Positions 1 through 6,858 are shown, counted from the first letter of the stretch. The stretch: 10,780 nt of DNA from Paenibacillus sp. (GCA_029256665.1 JAQSXN010000073.1:1-10780); one strand, 5' to 3'. Program-made: numbers and translations. Notes: generated from the letters alone by a model not told the origin.

Positions 1-555
1 ATTATGCTGATAGCTTCGCTGGTGTTCGGAGCGGTAACGGCGTTTGTACCCCTCTACGCTCCCGAGATCAAGGGGGCCAGCGCCGCCGTCTATCTTATGA
101 TTCAGGCAGCGGTAGTCGTGGCTTCCCGTTTCCTGCTCCGTACCCGCATCCCTTCGGACGGGCGGTGGAGCACTCCCTTTATCGGCGGAACGATGCTGCT
201 GTTGATCGCGGCATCGGCTGCCGTCGGTTTGGCATCCAATGCGGGCGCGGTGTTGTTCTATGGCGGCGCGTTGTTGATGGGCGTCGCGCAGGCTCTGCTG
301 TATCCCACCTTGACCACATATTTGAGCTTTGTGCTGCCCAAGGCTGACCGCAACGTGTTGATCGGGTTGTTCATCGCGACGGCCGATCTCGGCGTATCCC
401 TGGGCGGCATCGTCATGGGACCGGTCGCGGATCTTACGTCGTATTCCTCTATGTATTTGATATGCGCCGCGCTGGCACTTCTCGCATCGTCGATTGTTTT
501 GCGGGGAGGCCAGGCGGGCCATGTGGCGTCATCGCCGCGCTTGCCTATGGATTGA
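1..555 (+). CDS. MFS transporter, C-terminal half (5' end outside window)
   Basis: The reading frame is open from base 1 and ends at TGA 553-555; the first ATG at 4 is probably internal, so the true start lies upstream. The visible ~184 residues hold about six hydrophobic segments (near residues 2-21, 27-46, 60-78, 82-112, 118-144 and 149-167), separated by short loops, as expected for helices 7-12 of a 12-helix major facilitator. The pattern GxALLMGVAQALLYPT followed by a long small-residue helix (LGVSLGGIVMGPVAD) is typical of MFS helices 10 and 11 in drug or metabolite exporters. It would act in the cytoplasmic membrane as a proton-coupled secondary carrier; the substrate cannot be inferred. 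The protein ends in a short polar tail. The next gene has its own promoter-like sequence, so no operon link is evident. The MFS assignment is fairly safe; the subfamily is unknown. Confidence 0.8.
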   Translation: MMLIASLVFGAVTAFVPLYAPEIKGASAAVYLMIQAAVVVASRFLLRTRIPSDGRWSTPFIGGTMLLLIAASAAVGLASNAGAVLFYGGALLMGVAQALLYPTLTTYLSFVLPKADRNVLIGLFIATADLGVSLGGIVMGPVADLTSYSSMYLICAALALLASSIVLRGGQAGHVASSPRLPMD

Positions 556-607
556 CGAATTCGGATTCTATGAAATGCCGACAAGCCCAAAGCCGTTTCA
601 CCTTGTG

Positions 608-616
608 TGGTAGAAT
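608..616 (+). promoter_or_regulatory. Putative extended -10 promoter element for the phosphotransferase gene
   Basis: TGGTAGAAT contains the TGn extension (608-609) plus a TAGAAT -10 hexamer (611-616), 42 bases upstream of the GTG start at 659. No convincing -35 hexamer lies 16-18 bases upstream, which is acceptable for an extended -10 promoter. It sits in the 103-base gap after the MFS gene, which otherwise shows no clear terminator. Motif-based inference only. Confidence 0.35.
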
Positions 617-658
617 AATAGAAAATAGTCGACGATCTTGGCGAAAGGATGATCTGCG

Positions 659-1522
659 GTGGACGGTTTGATTCATGGCGTCAAATGGATTGAAAAAACG
701 GAGGCGCTCGATCAGTTGCTGACGGCGGAGGCTTCGTACTCCGCGTCCGCGATGGAGCAAGGATTCGAAGCCCAAGTCTTGAAGATCGGCTCGCCGAACC
801 GAAGCTTCGTCCTTAAAGTATGGAACAAAAGCTCAAAGCCGGATGTCGGGAGGCAATTCCGTCTCCTTCGGGTATTGTCGGAGAGCGGCATCTCCGTGTC
901 CAAGCCTTACGGATGGGGAATGAACGAGAATGATGATCCGGTATTGTTAACGAGCTGGGACGGAATGCCCGTCGCCAAGCTAACTAAAACCTCGGTGACG
1001 GAGCTAGCGGTACTATTGGCCTCCATCCATCGGCTCGGCAACCGGGCGATGGGGCAAATCGATGTGCCTGCCCATGACTTTATGGGTTATTTTTTTGCCG
1101 AAGCCGGAGAGTACGACGATCTCCAAATCGCCTTGCGTGCCATTGTTCCAGTCGCGGGCATGCGTAGCGACAATATCATTCATGGCGATTACCATTTGAA
1201 CAACATCGTGGAAGAAGGAAGCCGGCTCACGGTCATCGACTGGACGAACGGGCAATGGGGGGACCGCAGATACGACTTCGCCTGGTCGTACGTGCTTAAG
1301 AAAATTTACGTGACCCGCTACGCCGCGACCTTCCGGTCGGCGTACTTGTCCGAACTTCCCATGGACGAGGAAGAGCTGGACGCGTTCGAAGCGTTGGCGA
1401 TCCTTCGATGGTTGTTTCTGAAGCGAAGGGGCGGGACGCCAAGCAGGCCGGATACGGCGAAAAGAGTTCATTCGTTAATAGCCGGGAACCGATATTTGAG
1501 AGAGTTGAAGCTGGAGTTGTAG
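659..1522 (+). CDS. Aminoglycoside phosphotransferase (APH)-fold family kinase
   Basis: The 287-aa protein has the APH/choline kinase-like hallmarks. A beta-strand lysine in SFVLKVWN (K53) would contact ATP. The catalytic Brenner loop is HGDYHLNN at 175-182, with D177 as base and N182 as metal ligand, followed by IDW at 193-195, where D194 replaces the DFG aspartate. GDRRYDFAWS (201-210) is also typical of the family. The length suits small-molecule kinases of this superfamily. The GTG start at 659 is preceded by AAAGGAT (644-650) at 8-base spacing; no better ATG lies nearby. The protein is probably cytoplasmic, using ATP or GTP to phosphorylate a hydroxyl group on a small metabolite. Many relatives in Firmicutes are uncharacterised and do not confer antibiotic resistance, so a resistance role should not be assumed. 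It appears monocistronic, with a hairpin 28 bases after the stop. Confidence 0.8.
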   Translation: MDGLIHGVKWIEKTEALDQLLTAEASYSASAMEQGFEAQVLKIGSPNRSFVLKVWNKSSKPDVGRQFRLLRVLSESGISVSKPYGWGMNENDDPVLLTSWDGMPVAKLTKTSVTELAVLLASIHRLGNRAMGQIDVPAHDFMGYFFAEAGEYDDLQIALRAIVPVAGMRSDNIIHGDYHLNNIVEEGSRLTVIDWTNGQWGDRRYDFAWSYVLKKIYVTRYAATFRSAYLSELPMDEEELDAFEALAILRWLFLKRRGGTPSRPDTAKRVHSLIAGNRYLRELKLEL

Positions 1523-1550
1523 ATAACAAAAGATTACGGATTTGCTCGCG

Positions 1551-1605
1551 AATAGCACCGAAGCTGCAGAGAAAGAAAGAATATTCTTGCAGCCTCGGTG
1601 CTATT
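1551..1605 (+). terminator. Long hairpin, probable transcription terminator after the phosphotransferase gene
   Basis: The arms at 1551-1568 and 1588-1605 are 18-base inverted repeats with one mismatch (1562 against 1594). A G-C pair at 1550/1606 extends them by one. The 19-base purine-rich loop contains a small AGAATATTCT palindrome. The stem is strong, but the 3' flank (CCGTTTGTCG) has only a three-base T run, so it is not a textbook intrinsic terminator. It lies between two unrelated genes on the same strand, which fits a terminator or an RNA-stabilising 3' end. Confidence 0.55.
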
Positions 1606-1626
1606 CCGTTTGTCGAGGTTGTAACG

Positions 1627-1698
1627 ATGAAAGCCGGAAGAGTATGGGATCCATGGATGTACGGGAGTCAATCGGACATATTTGCAAACCCTCTCTAA
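1627..1698 (+). CDS. Possible 23-aa small ORF / leader peptide upstream of the polyketide synthase
   Basis: An ATG at 1627 opens a 23-codon frame ending TAA at 1698, preceded by CGAGGT (1614-1619) at about 7-base spacing. The peptide is rich in aromatic and small polar residues (WDPWMYGS in its middle) and has no membrane segment or obvious signal. It lies after the hairpin at 1551-1605 and 65 bases before the polyketide synthase start. It could be a regulatory leader peptide, a small protein, a decayed gene end or chance. I recognise no family. The gap from 1523 to 1763 holds only this ORF and the hairpin, with no confident sigma-A promoter. Confidence 0.22.
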   Translation: MKAGRVWDPWMYGSQSDIFANPL

Positions 1699-1763
1699 TA
1701 GACTTGGAGTAATGAAAAGGCTAGATTCGGGACAAGCCAGCTAGTCGGAAGAGAGGGATTAAA

Positions 1764-2966
1764 ATGATGACGGAAAATCGGTTAGGCGAAACGGCAATCA
1801 TTGGACTGGGAACGGCGGTGCCGCCATTCCGGATGGAGCAGGACGATACGGCTAGACGGCTGACGGAGGCGCTTGCGCTTGCGGGACAAGCAGATGCCGG
1901 TCGGTGGGCTAAGCGGTTGTTCAGGCAATGCGGCGTTGAGACGAGATATACATGCGAACCGAATTTGCTGGAAGACGCCGGTGTTTGCCGGTATTTCCCC
2001 ACCGGTAACGGAATGGAGGCCCCGTCGACTAAAGAACGGATGGGCGTCTACAAGAGCGCATCCGTGCCGCTTGCTTTGGAAGCGGCTAGGCAGGCCATGG
2101 AGGATGGGAAGATTCGGGCCGAAGACGTCACGCATATCGTCGCGGTCAGCTGCACGGGGCAGTTCCTGCCCGGCATGGATACGGTGCTCGTCCGGGAGCT
2201 CGGGCTATCCCGAACCGTCGTCCGCCTTCCGCTTACGTTCCTTGGCTGCGCGGCAGGACTGAAGGCGGTCGGATTGGCAAAGCAGCTCGCGGCCGGTTAT
2301 CCCGGCGCCTGCTTGCTAATCGTATGCGTGGAACTGTGCACGCTTCATATTCAGCCTTCCTCCGGCAAGGAAGCTCTGTACGGCGCCTCCTTCTTCGGCG
2401 ACGGCGCCTCCGCCTGCGTCGTTGGGACGCCGAAGCCGGGAGTAGGCGGCTGCTTCCTGTTAGGGGAGGAACGCACGGCGCTGCTTCCGGACAGCGACGG
2501 CGAGATGGTATGGGAGGTAGGCAACCGCGGCTTCGATCTTCATCTGTCGACGTCGATTCCCAGGTTAATCGGCGAGCATGTTCCCCCCGAGGTTCGTCGG
2601 CTCCTGGATGGGGCGCCATGGCCGGAGCTTTGGGCCATTCATCCGGGAGGCCGGGGGATCGTGGACGTGCTTCAGGAGCTGTTCGGACTGAGCGGCGAAC
2701 AAACGTCCCCGAGCAGGGACGTGCTGCGCCATTACGGCAACATGTCCTCGGTTACGATTCTGTTCGTGCTGAAGGAGATGAAGAGAAGGCTATCGGAAGA
2801 GGGAGACCGGGAGGAACGAATAAGGGAGGGCGTCGCCCTGGCGTTCGGGCCGGGCGTCGCCGCGGAAATGCTGCGGTTCGCTTATGCGCCAGACGCGGTC
2901 CTTCCGGGAGGGATGGCGAGGCGCGAAGGGCTGGCAGCGGCGCGAAGCGGTGACGGCCATGCTTGA
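1764..2966 (+). CDS. Type III polyketide synthase (chalcone/stilbene synthase family, BpsA/BcsA-like)
   Basis: This is a 400-aa thiolase-fold ketosynthase. The chalcone-synthase catalytic triad is present: Cys162 in TFLGCAAGLKAVGL, His293 in WAIHPGGRGIVD, and Asn326 in RHYGNMSSVT. The C-terminal family loop reads AFGPG (360-364) instead of the usual GFGPG. CTGQFLPGMD (130-139) and FFGDGASA (210-217) are also characteristic. As a homodimer it would extend an acyl starter with malonyl-CoA and cyclise it to a pyrone or resorcinol. The bacterial subfamily and the downstream genes favour a fatty-acyl starter, but this is inference. The start is ATG 1764, or the adjacent ATG 1767, after GAGAGGGAT. 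About 25 low-complexity residues past the core are unlikely to be catalytic; their coding region runs into the methyltransferase start. This is the first gene of a coupled three-gene operon. Confidence 0.93.
   Translation: MMTENRLGETAIIGLGTAVPPFRMEQDDTARRLTEALALAGQADAGRWAKRLFRQCGVETRYTCEPNLLEDAGVCRYFPTGNGMEAPSTKERMGVYKSASVPLALEAARQAMEDGKIRAEDVTHIVAVSCTGQFLPGMDTVLVRELGLSRTVVRLPLTFLGCAAGLKAVGLAKQLAAGYPGACLLIVCVELCTLHIQPSSGKEALYGASFFGDGASACVVGTPKPGVGGCFLLGEERTALLPDSDGEMVWEVGNRGFDLHLSTSIPRLIGEHVPPEVRRLLDGAPWPELWAIHPGGRGIVDVLQELFGLSGEQTSPSRDVLRHYGNMSSVTILFVLKEMKRRLSEEGDREERIREGVALAFGPGVAAEMLRFAYAPDAVLPGGMARREGLAAARSGDGHA
2945..2953 (+). promoter_or_regulatory. Ribosome binding site setting the methyltransferase start
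   Basis: AAGCGGTGA matches the anti-Shine-Dalgarno complement AAGGAGGTGA at 8 of 9 positions and lies 5 bases before ATG 2959, inside the end of the polyketide synthase gene. It supports ATG 2959 over the upstream in-frame ATG at 2884, which would create an 83-base overlap. Confidence 0.5.
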
Positions 2967-3711
2967 CGCGCTTCGGCATCGGGCGCGGAAGGCGGAGCTG
3001 ATGGACGATCTGACGCAAGGCGGACCTTCTCTCCGGGAAGCGCTGGCGCATCTGCGGCGACTGAATCGATTGTTCGGCGCCTCGGGCCCCACGCTCTACG
3101 GAGTTAAACGTCTTTGGCGGGAGAGCGGACAGCCGGTTCGGCTGACGCTCCTCGATATCGGAGCGGGCTCCGGCGACGTCAATCGCCGGCTGCTTCGATG
3201 GGCGAGAAAGCAGGACGTGGAGCTGCGCATCGTGGCGGCGGATATTACGCCAGAGGCTTGCGCCGAAGCGAGGGCCTATTACCGGGACGAAACGAACGTG
3301 AGCGTGGAGCAGGCAGATCTGTTCGAGTTGCCGGAGAAGTGCGCCGATATCGTGACCGGCACGCAGCTCTTGCATCATTTTGACGGCGAGAGATTGGTTG
3401 AGGCGACTGCGCGCATGATGAAAGCGGCGCGACTCGGGGTTGTCGTAAACGATATTCATCGGCACTGGCTGGCTTGGACCGCCGTATGGTTGGCAACACG
3501 CGTCTTGTCCCGCAATCCATATATCCGGAACGACGGACCCTTATCCGTTGCGAAAGGGTTTCGATTAACGGACTGGAGGAAGTTGTGCTTGTCGTTAGGC
3601 GGGGTCGAGATGAGAGTATCGTGGCGGCCGTTATTTCGGTATGCGGTGGTGTTGTCCGAAGCCCAAACCTCCCGGCATAAGCTATACCATAAGGGAAGCG
3701 GAGGGAGGTGA
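2959..3711 (+). CDS. Class I SAM-dependent methyltransferase of the type III PKS operon
   Basis: This 250-aa protein (start ATG 2959) carries SAM-binding motif I, LLDIGAGSGDVNRRLL, with DIGAGSG at 66-72. A post-motif II acidic residue follows in VAADITPEA (D95), then the motif IV/V-like segment ADIVTGTQLLHHF (about 129-141). ELMDD near residue 13 and the helix RRLNRLFG (about 33-40) resemble the N-terminal cap of UbiE-like enzymes next to type III PKS genes. It would probably O- or C-methylate the polyketide ring in the cytoplasm. It overlaps the PKS stop by 8 bases, and the following gene overlaps its stop by 4 (GTGA), implying translational coupling. It differs from the integral-membrane ICMT-type methyltransferases BpsB and SrsB that accompany other bacterial type III PKSs. 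The frame extends upstream to 2884 without a good ribosome binding site. Confidence 0.85.
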   Translation: MLDALRHRARKAELMDDLTQGGPSLREALAHLRRLNRLFGASGPTLYGVKRLWRESGQPVRLTLLDIGAGSGDVNRRLLRWARKQDVELRIVAADITPEACAEARAYYRDETNVSVEQADLFELPEKCADIVTGTQLLHHFDGERLVEATARMMKAARLGVVVNDIHRHWLAWTAVWLATRVLSRNPYIRNDGPLSVAKGFRLTDWRKLCLSLGGVEMRVSWRPLFRYAVVLSEAQTSRHKLYHKGSGGR

Positions 3712-4916
3712 GGGACGGAACCTACGATATCGCCGTGCTTGGCGCCGGCATAGCGGGAAGCGCCATGGCGAAGGCGATGGCGTCGCGAGGATGGAACGTC
3801 GCGTTGCTCGACCGAAGCGGCTTTCCGAAGCATAAGGTTTGCGGCGAGTTCCTGTCGCCGGAATCGCTCGCGATACTGTCAAAGCTGGGGCTTATCGAGG
3901 AGATCGCCGAGCTCGGCCCCCGAGCCATTGAGCGCATCCATATTAGATTGGAGAGCGGAGGCGCAATCGAGCTGGCGCTGCCGGGCAAGGCGTTCGGCAT
4001 CAGCCGATTCCGCTTGGATGAAGCGCTTCATTGCGCTGCGGCCCGCTCGGGAGCCGTGTTGATGATGCACGCCACGGTCACCGCATTGAGAAGAGAGGGC
4101 GAAGGATTCGTCGTGCGTTATCGAGTCCGGGGGGAGTCGACCGAATTGAGGGCCAGGGTCGTTGTCGGCGCCATCGGCGGAGGAGCGGGCGGGGCAGCAA
4201 GGCGGTTCCCGTTCATGCGCGAGGATCAAGGGAAGGAGAATGGACGTTTCGTATGGCCGGTTTCTTCGGCGCCCGGCGCATCGGCAGCTGCCGTCGGCAT
4301 TAAAGCTCATTTCGCCGAAGATGGCCGAACTCGCTCGAACGCGGTTGAGCTTTATTTCTTCCGCGGAGGTTACGCGGGCGTTAACGGCATTGAAGAAGGC
4401 AAACTCAATGTTGCCGCCTTTCTCGAGAAAGAGGATATTCCGCGGCAACGACCTGATGTCAAAGGGATGCTGGAGGAGGCATGCGGCAGAAGCGAGGCGC
4501 TCGCTCGAAGACTTGCAGGGGGCAAGCCGCTGCAAGGCAGCATGGCGGCCGTCTCGCCGGTCGTCGTCGGCGCTCGGCCGGAGCCTTGGGCCGGCATTCC
4601 GCTCATCGGCGACGCCATCGCCCGCATTCCTCCGTTATGCGGCGACGGCATGTCGATGGCGCTTCGCTCGGCTTATTTGTGCGCAGAGCATGGAGATGCG
4701 TTCTTGAGAGGCGAGGAAACCATGAAGGAGTGGCAGCGACTGTACACCCGAGCCATCGAAAGCGAGTTTTCGGCGCCTCTTCGCTGGGGGCGGTTCGTGG
4801 AATACTTGCTTCGCGATCCCGGCTGGTCGAGGTTGCTGCCTTTCATGGCCAGGGTGGCGCCGTTCGCGGCCAAGAGCTTGGTGCGCGCCACGAGACTGAA
4901 ACTATATTCTGATTAA
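3708..4916 (+). CDS. FAD-dependent oxidoreductase, geranylgeranyl reductase / phenol hydroxylase-like
   Basis: This is a 402-aa flavoprotein. The N-terminal Rossmann motif is AVLGAGIAGSAMAKA (GAGIAG at 12-17), ending in the ribose-binding acidic residue of ALLDR (D35). KVCGEFLSP (43-51) is typical of the geranylgeranyl-reductase/halogenase-like branch. The second FAD motif, GDAIARIPPLCGDGMSMALRSA (301-322), contacts the pyrophosphate and isoalloxazine. The middle motif, normally GADG, reads GAIGGG (154-159). It starts at GTG 3708, overlapping the methyltransferase TGA, behind a GGAAGCGGAGGG ribosome binding site. In the operon it probably hydroxylates or otherwise redox-tailors the methylated polyketide, as the flavoprotein SrsC does for alkylresorcinols, or it reduces double bonds like geranylgeranyl reductases. 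Sequence alone does not decide between them. The last ~30 residues are hydrophobic and basic and may support membrane association. Confidence 0.85.
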   Translation: MRDGTYDIAVLGAGIAGSAMAKAMASRGWNVALLDRSGFPKHKVCGEFLSPESLAILSKLGLIEEIAELGPRAIERIHIRLESGGAIELALPGKAFGISRFRLDEALHCAAARSGAVLMMHATVTALRREGEGFVVRYRVRGESTELRARVVVGAIGGGAGGAARRFPFMREDQGKENGRFVWPVSSAPGASAAAVGIKAHFAEDGRTRSNAVELYFFRGGYAGVNGIEEGKLNVAAFLEKEDIPRQRPDVKGMLEEACGRSEALARRLAGGKPLQGSMAAVSPVVVGARPEPWAGIPLIGDAIARIPPLCGDGMSMALRSAYLCAEHGDAFLRGEETMKEWQRLYTRAIESEFSAPLRWGRFVEYLLRDPGWSRLLPFMARVAPFAAKSLVRATRLKLYSD

Positions 4917-5040
4917 GAAATATTGCCGCGCAACTCGGAACAGCCCTAGAATTCAAATCGACTGCATGGACTACTCGACACCGTCATACGCTCCGTATAA
5001 AAATAACTGCTTTTTAGGCGCTTTCATACAAATATTGCTC
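4917..5040 (+). other. Intergenic gap before the regulator
   Basis: These bases lie between the flavoprotein stop and the regulator promoter. I see only a weak 5-bp inverted repeat, ATACG-CTC-CGTAT (4986-4998), followed by an A-rich run. No ORF has a plausible ribosome binding site, and no RNA gene is recognisable. Confidence 0.5.
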
Positions 5041-5069
5041 TTTACACCCCTCTGCATTGATGTTAGATT
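5041..5069 (+). promoter_or_regulatory. Sigma-A type promoter of the PucR-type regulator gene
   Basis: TTTACA (5041-5046) and TAGATT (5064-5069) are separated by exactly 17 bases, giving a good sigma-A promoter with predicted transcription start near 5075-5077. The -10 lies inside the shared 19-bp element (5060-5078) and inside the 51-bp palindrome 5044-5094, so a bound regulator would affect this promoter directly. Confidence 0.6.
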
Positions 5070-5103
5070 TTATAACATGAATACAGAGGGGTGTGATTTT
5101 TTT
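5044..5103 (+). terminator. Hairpin plus T7: terminator of the PKS operon overlapping the next promoter
   Basis: ACACCCCTCTG (5044-5054) and CAGAGGGGTGT (5084-5094) are perfect inverted repeats. Pairing continues inwards with only three mismatches, so 21 of 24 positions pair around a TTT loop. GA and seven T residues (5097-5103) follow, the form of a strong intrinsic terminator, about 128 bases after the flavoprotein stop. Transcripts from the promoter inside the palindrome would carry only the right arm. The same symmetry could instead, or also, serve as a DNA operator. Confidence 0.6.
5060..5078 (+). promoter_or_regulatory. Putative operator shared with the transporter promoter (site 1)
   Basis: ATGTTAGATTTTATAACAT is a dyad with perfect 6-base arms ATGTTA/TAACAT. 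It matches 6879-6897 at 16 of 19 positions, and the similarity extends to a downstream ATACAG (5081-5086). In both places TAGATT within it is the likely -10. The obvious candidate protein is the PucR-type regulator encoded immediately downstream; binding is inferred. Confidence 0.5.
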
Positions 5104-6805
5104 GTTGCTAAACGAGTTGATCGGGTCGACGATTATGAACAAAGCTCACATCCTCGCCGGCGCGGAAGGGGCGGCGACGCGCGAGGTGCTGTCGGTCAAC
5201 ATCATGGACGCGCCGGACATCGTCGTGTTCCTGAAGCACGGGGATTTGCTGCTCACGAACGGATACGTGCTGAAGGACAGCCCCGAAGGGCTGATCGACG
5301 TCATACGCGGCATGCACGCCAAAGGCTGCGCGGCGCTGGCGATCAAGACGCAGCGGTTCTCGCTGCGCATCCCGCCGGCAGCATTGGAGGAGGCGGACCG
5401 GCTCGGCTTCCCGATTCTGGAGCTGTCGATGATCGAGTCGACGCTCGGCGATATTTTCCGGGAGTCGATCGGCGTGCTGCTCGACAACAAGAACAAGGAG
5501 CTACGCTACGCGCTCACGATTCACAAACAATTCGCGGATATGATGATGCGCGGGGACGGACTGTCCGGCATCGTCGATACGCTCGCCTCGATCCTCTCCT
5601 GCCCCGTCCTGCTGCTGGATGCCAAATACGAGCAGCTCGCCATGACGGACGAGCTGCGTCTCCCGGCGCACGTTTCCGTCCCGGGGCAAGCCGCGCAAGC
5701 GCTCTCGGGCGATACGCTGCCGGATTCGGCCGTCTCGCTGTGCATCCCCTCCATTGCCTCCTCCTACAGACAGGCGGAATGTTACCCCATTTTCACCTAT
5801 CGGCACGAAGGTTATTTGCTCGCCTTCGCGTCCAATTACCCGCTGCAAGGACCGGAACTGCTCGCCCTGGAGCAAGCCGCGCACGTGATCGGTCTCGAAC
5901 TGACCAAACGCCATGCCGTGAAGGAGCGTTCCCGCCGGTACAAAAACGATTTTTTCTCCGATCTCATCGAAGGTTTCGTCGGCACGGAGCAAGAGGCGAT
6001 GTACCGCGGGGCCAAATACGGCCTCAGACCGGATCGGCGCGCCATGCTGGTCGTGGCGAGAGAAGACGCCGACGCGGAGGAGAGCGGCGGCGCGGCCGGA
6101 CATAAGAAGTCAACGGGGCCATCGTCTCGCGGCGACGCCGTCGCGGAGCGGGTCAGCGCCGAGCGGGACAGGCACTACCATATTTTGAAGCGGGAATTTG
6201 CCAGGCTGGACGCCGAGTTCGTCATGTTCGCCAAAAACGACATGTTCGGCCTGCTGTTGTTCGAGGGACGGGGCGATTGGAACGAAAAGGCGCTGGTGCA
6301 GAGGCTGGAGCGGATGGCGGATGAAATCTGGCAGGGCGAGAAGCTAAGCTACTCGCTCGGCATCGGCAGCCCGTTCGCGGCGGCGCTGGATCTGGGTTTG
6401 TCCTACAAGGAAGCCGTGCGGGCCTTGCAGGGCGGCATCGCCATGAACCGCAGGCGTTTCGTGTCCGTCTACCGCAGCTTGGACTTCGGCCGGCTGCTGC
6501 GCATGCTGCCCCACGAGGAGCTGGAGCGCTTCTACAATGAGGCGTTCAAGGAGCTGCTTGGCAAGGGAGACCAGGAGCAGACGGATATTTTGCGCACGCT
6601 GCGCGCCTATTACGAGAATCATTGCAATCTGATCGACACGGCCAAGTCGCTGTTCGTGCACCGCAACACCGTCGTCTATCGGCTGGATAAGGCGGAGAAG
6701 CTGCTGGGCCGCAAGCTGAAGGACGCGCAGAGCGCGTTCGGCTACCGGATCGCGTTCGCGATGGAGGATGTGCTGAAATCGGAGGCATTTGTACGGAGGA
6801 GCTAA
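5102..6805 (+). CDS. PucR/CdaR family transcriptional regulator
   Basis: This ~567-aa protein has the PucR architecture. An N-terminal PucR ligand domain covers about residues 1-125, with the typical HILAGAEG near 16-23 and FLKHGDLLLTNGY near 43-55. A central GGDEF-like CdaR region spans about 305-450. The C-terminal PucR-type helix-turn-helix covers about 497-545, with FVHRNTVVYRLDKAEKLLGRKL as its signature. Such proteins are mostly activators of purine or other nitrogen-compound catabolism. The frame opens with GTG 5093, TTG 5102/5105 and ATG 5135. I prefer TTG 5102: AGAGGGGTG (5085-5093) is well spaced for it, and LLNELIGS before ATG 5135 fits the domain's first helix. A ~25-residue Glu/Gly/Ala/Ser-rich insert (about 321-347) interrupts the central domain. 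It lies directly upstream of the transporter-amidase operon and probably controls it. Confidence 0.88.
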   Translation: MLLNELIGSTIMNKAHILAGAEGAATREVLSVNIMDAPDIVVFLKHGDLLLTNGYVLKDSPEGLIDVIRGMHAKGCAALAIKTQRFSLRIPPAALEEADRLGFPILELSMIESTLGDIFRESIGVLLDNKNKELRYALTIHKQFADMMMRGDGLSGIVDTLASILSCPVLLLDAKYEQLAMTDELRLPAHVSVPGQAAQALSGDTLPDSAVSLCIPSIASSYRQAECYPIFTYRHEGYLLAFASNYPLQGPELLALEQAAHVIGLELTKRHAVKERSRRYKNDFFSDLIEGFVGTEQEAMYRGAKYGLRPDRRAMLVVAREDADAEESGGAAGHKKSTGPSSRGDAVAERVSAERDRHYHILKREFARLDAEFVMFAKNDMFGLLLFEGRGDWNEKALVQRLERMADEIWQGEKLSYSLGIGSPFAAALDLGLSYKEAVRALQGGIAMNRRRFVSVYRSLDFGRLLRMLPHEELERFYNEAFKELLGKGDQEQTDILRTLRAYYENHCNLIDTAKSLFVHRNTVVYRLDKAEKLLGRKLKDAQSAFGYRIAFAMEDVLKSEAFVRRS

Positions 6806-6858
6806 ATTTCGTTCGTTTTTATATACGCATGCGCTAATGACAGAGAAACGATTTCCGT

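Noticed and set aside
659..1522. Antibiotic-resistance phosphotransferase
   Set aside because: Only the generic APH catalytic motifs are visible; most such chromosomal proteins in Firmicutes have no shown resistance role, and nothing in the context supports one.
2233..2619. Minus-strand frame with a run of arginines
   Set aside because: The polyarginine stretch is the reverse complement of the GGCGACGGCGCCTCCGCC-like segment encoding FFGDGASA of the polyketide synthase; it is a shadow frame.
2884..2958. Upstream start for the methyltransferase
   Set aside because: It would create an 83-base overlap with the PKS gene and add a basic stretch lacking family features; ATG 2959 has a matching ribosome binding site and an 8-base overlap.
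4986..4998. ATACG-CTC-CGTAT inverted repeat followed by A-rich sequence
   Set aside because: A 5-bp stem is too weak for a terminator, and the much stronger hairpin at 5044-5103 explains the end of the operon.
4966..6105. 379-codon plus-strand frame overlapping the regulator's start
   Set aside because: The ATG at 4966 has no ribosome binding site, and most of the frame is an Arg/Ala/Gly-rich shadow of the PucR-type gene, which has strong domain evidence in the other frame.
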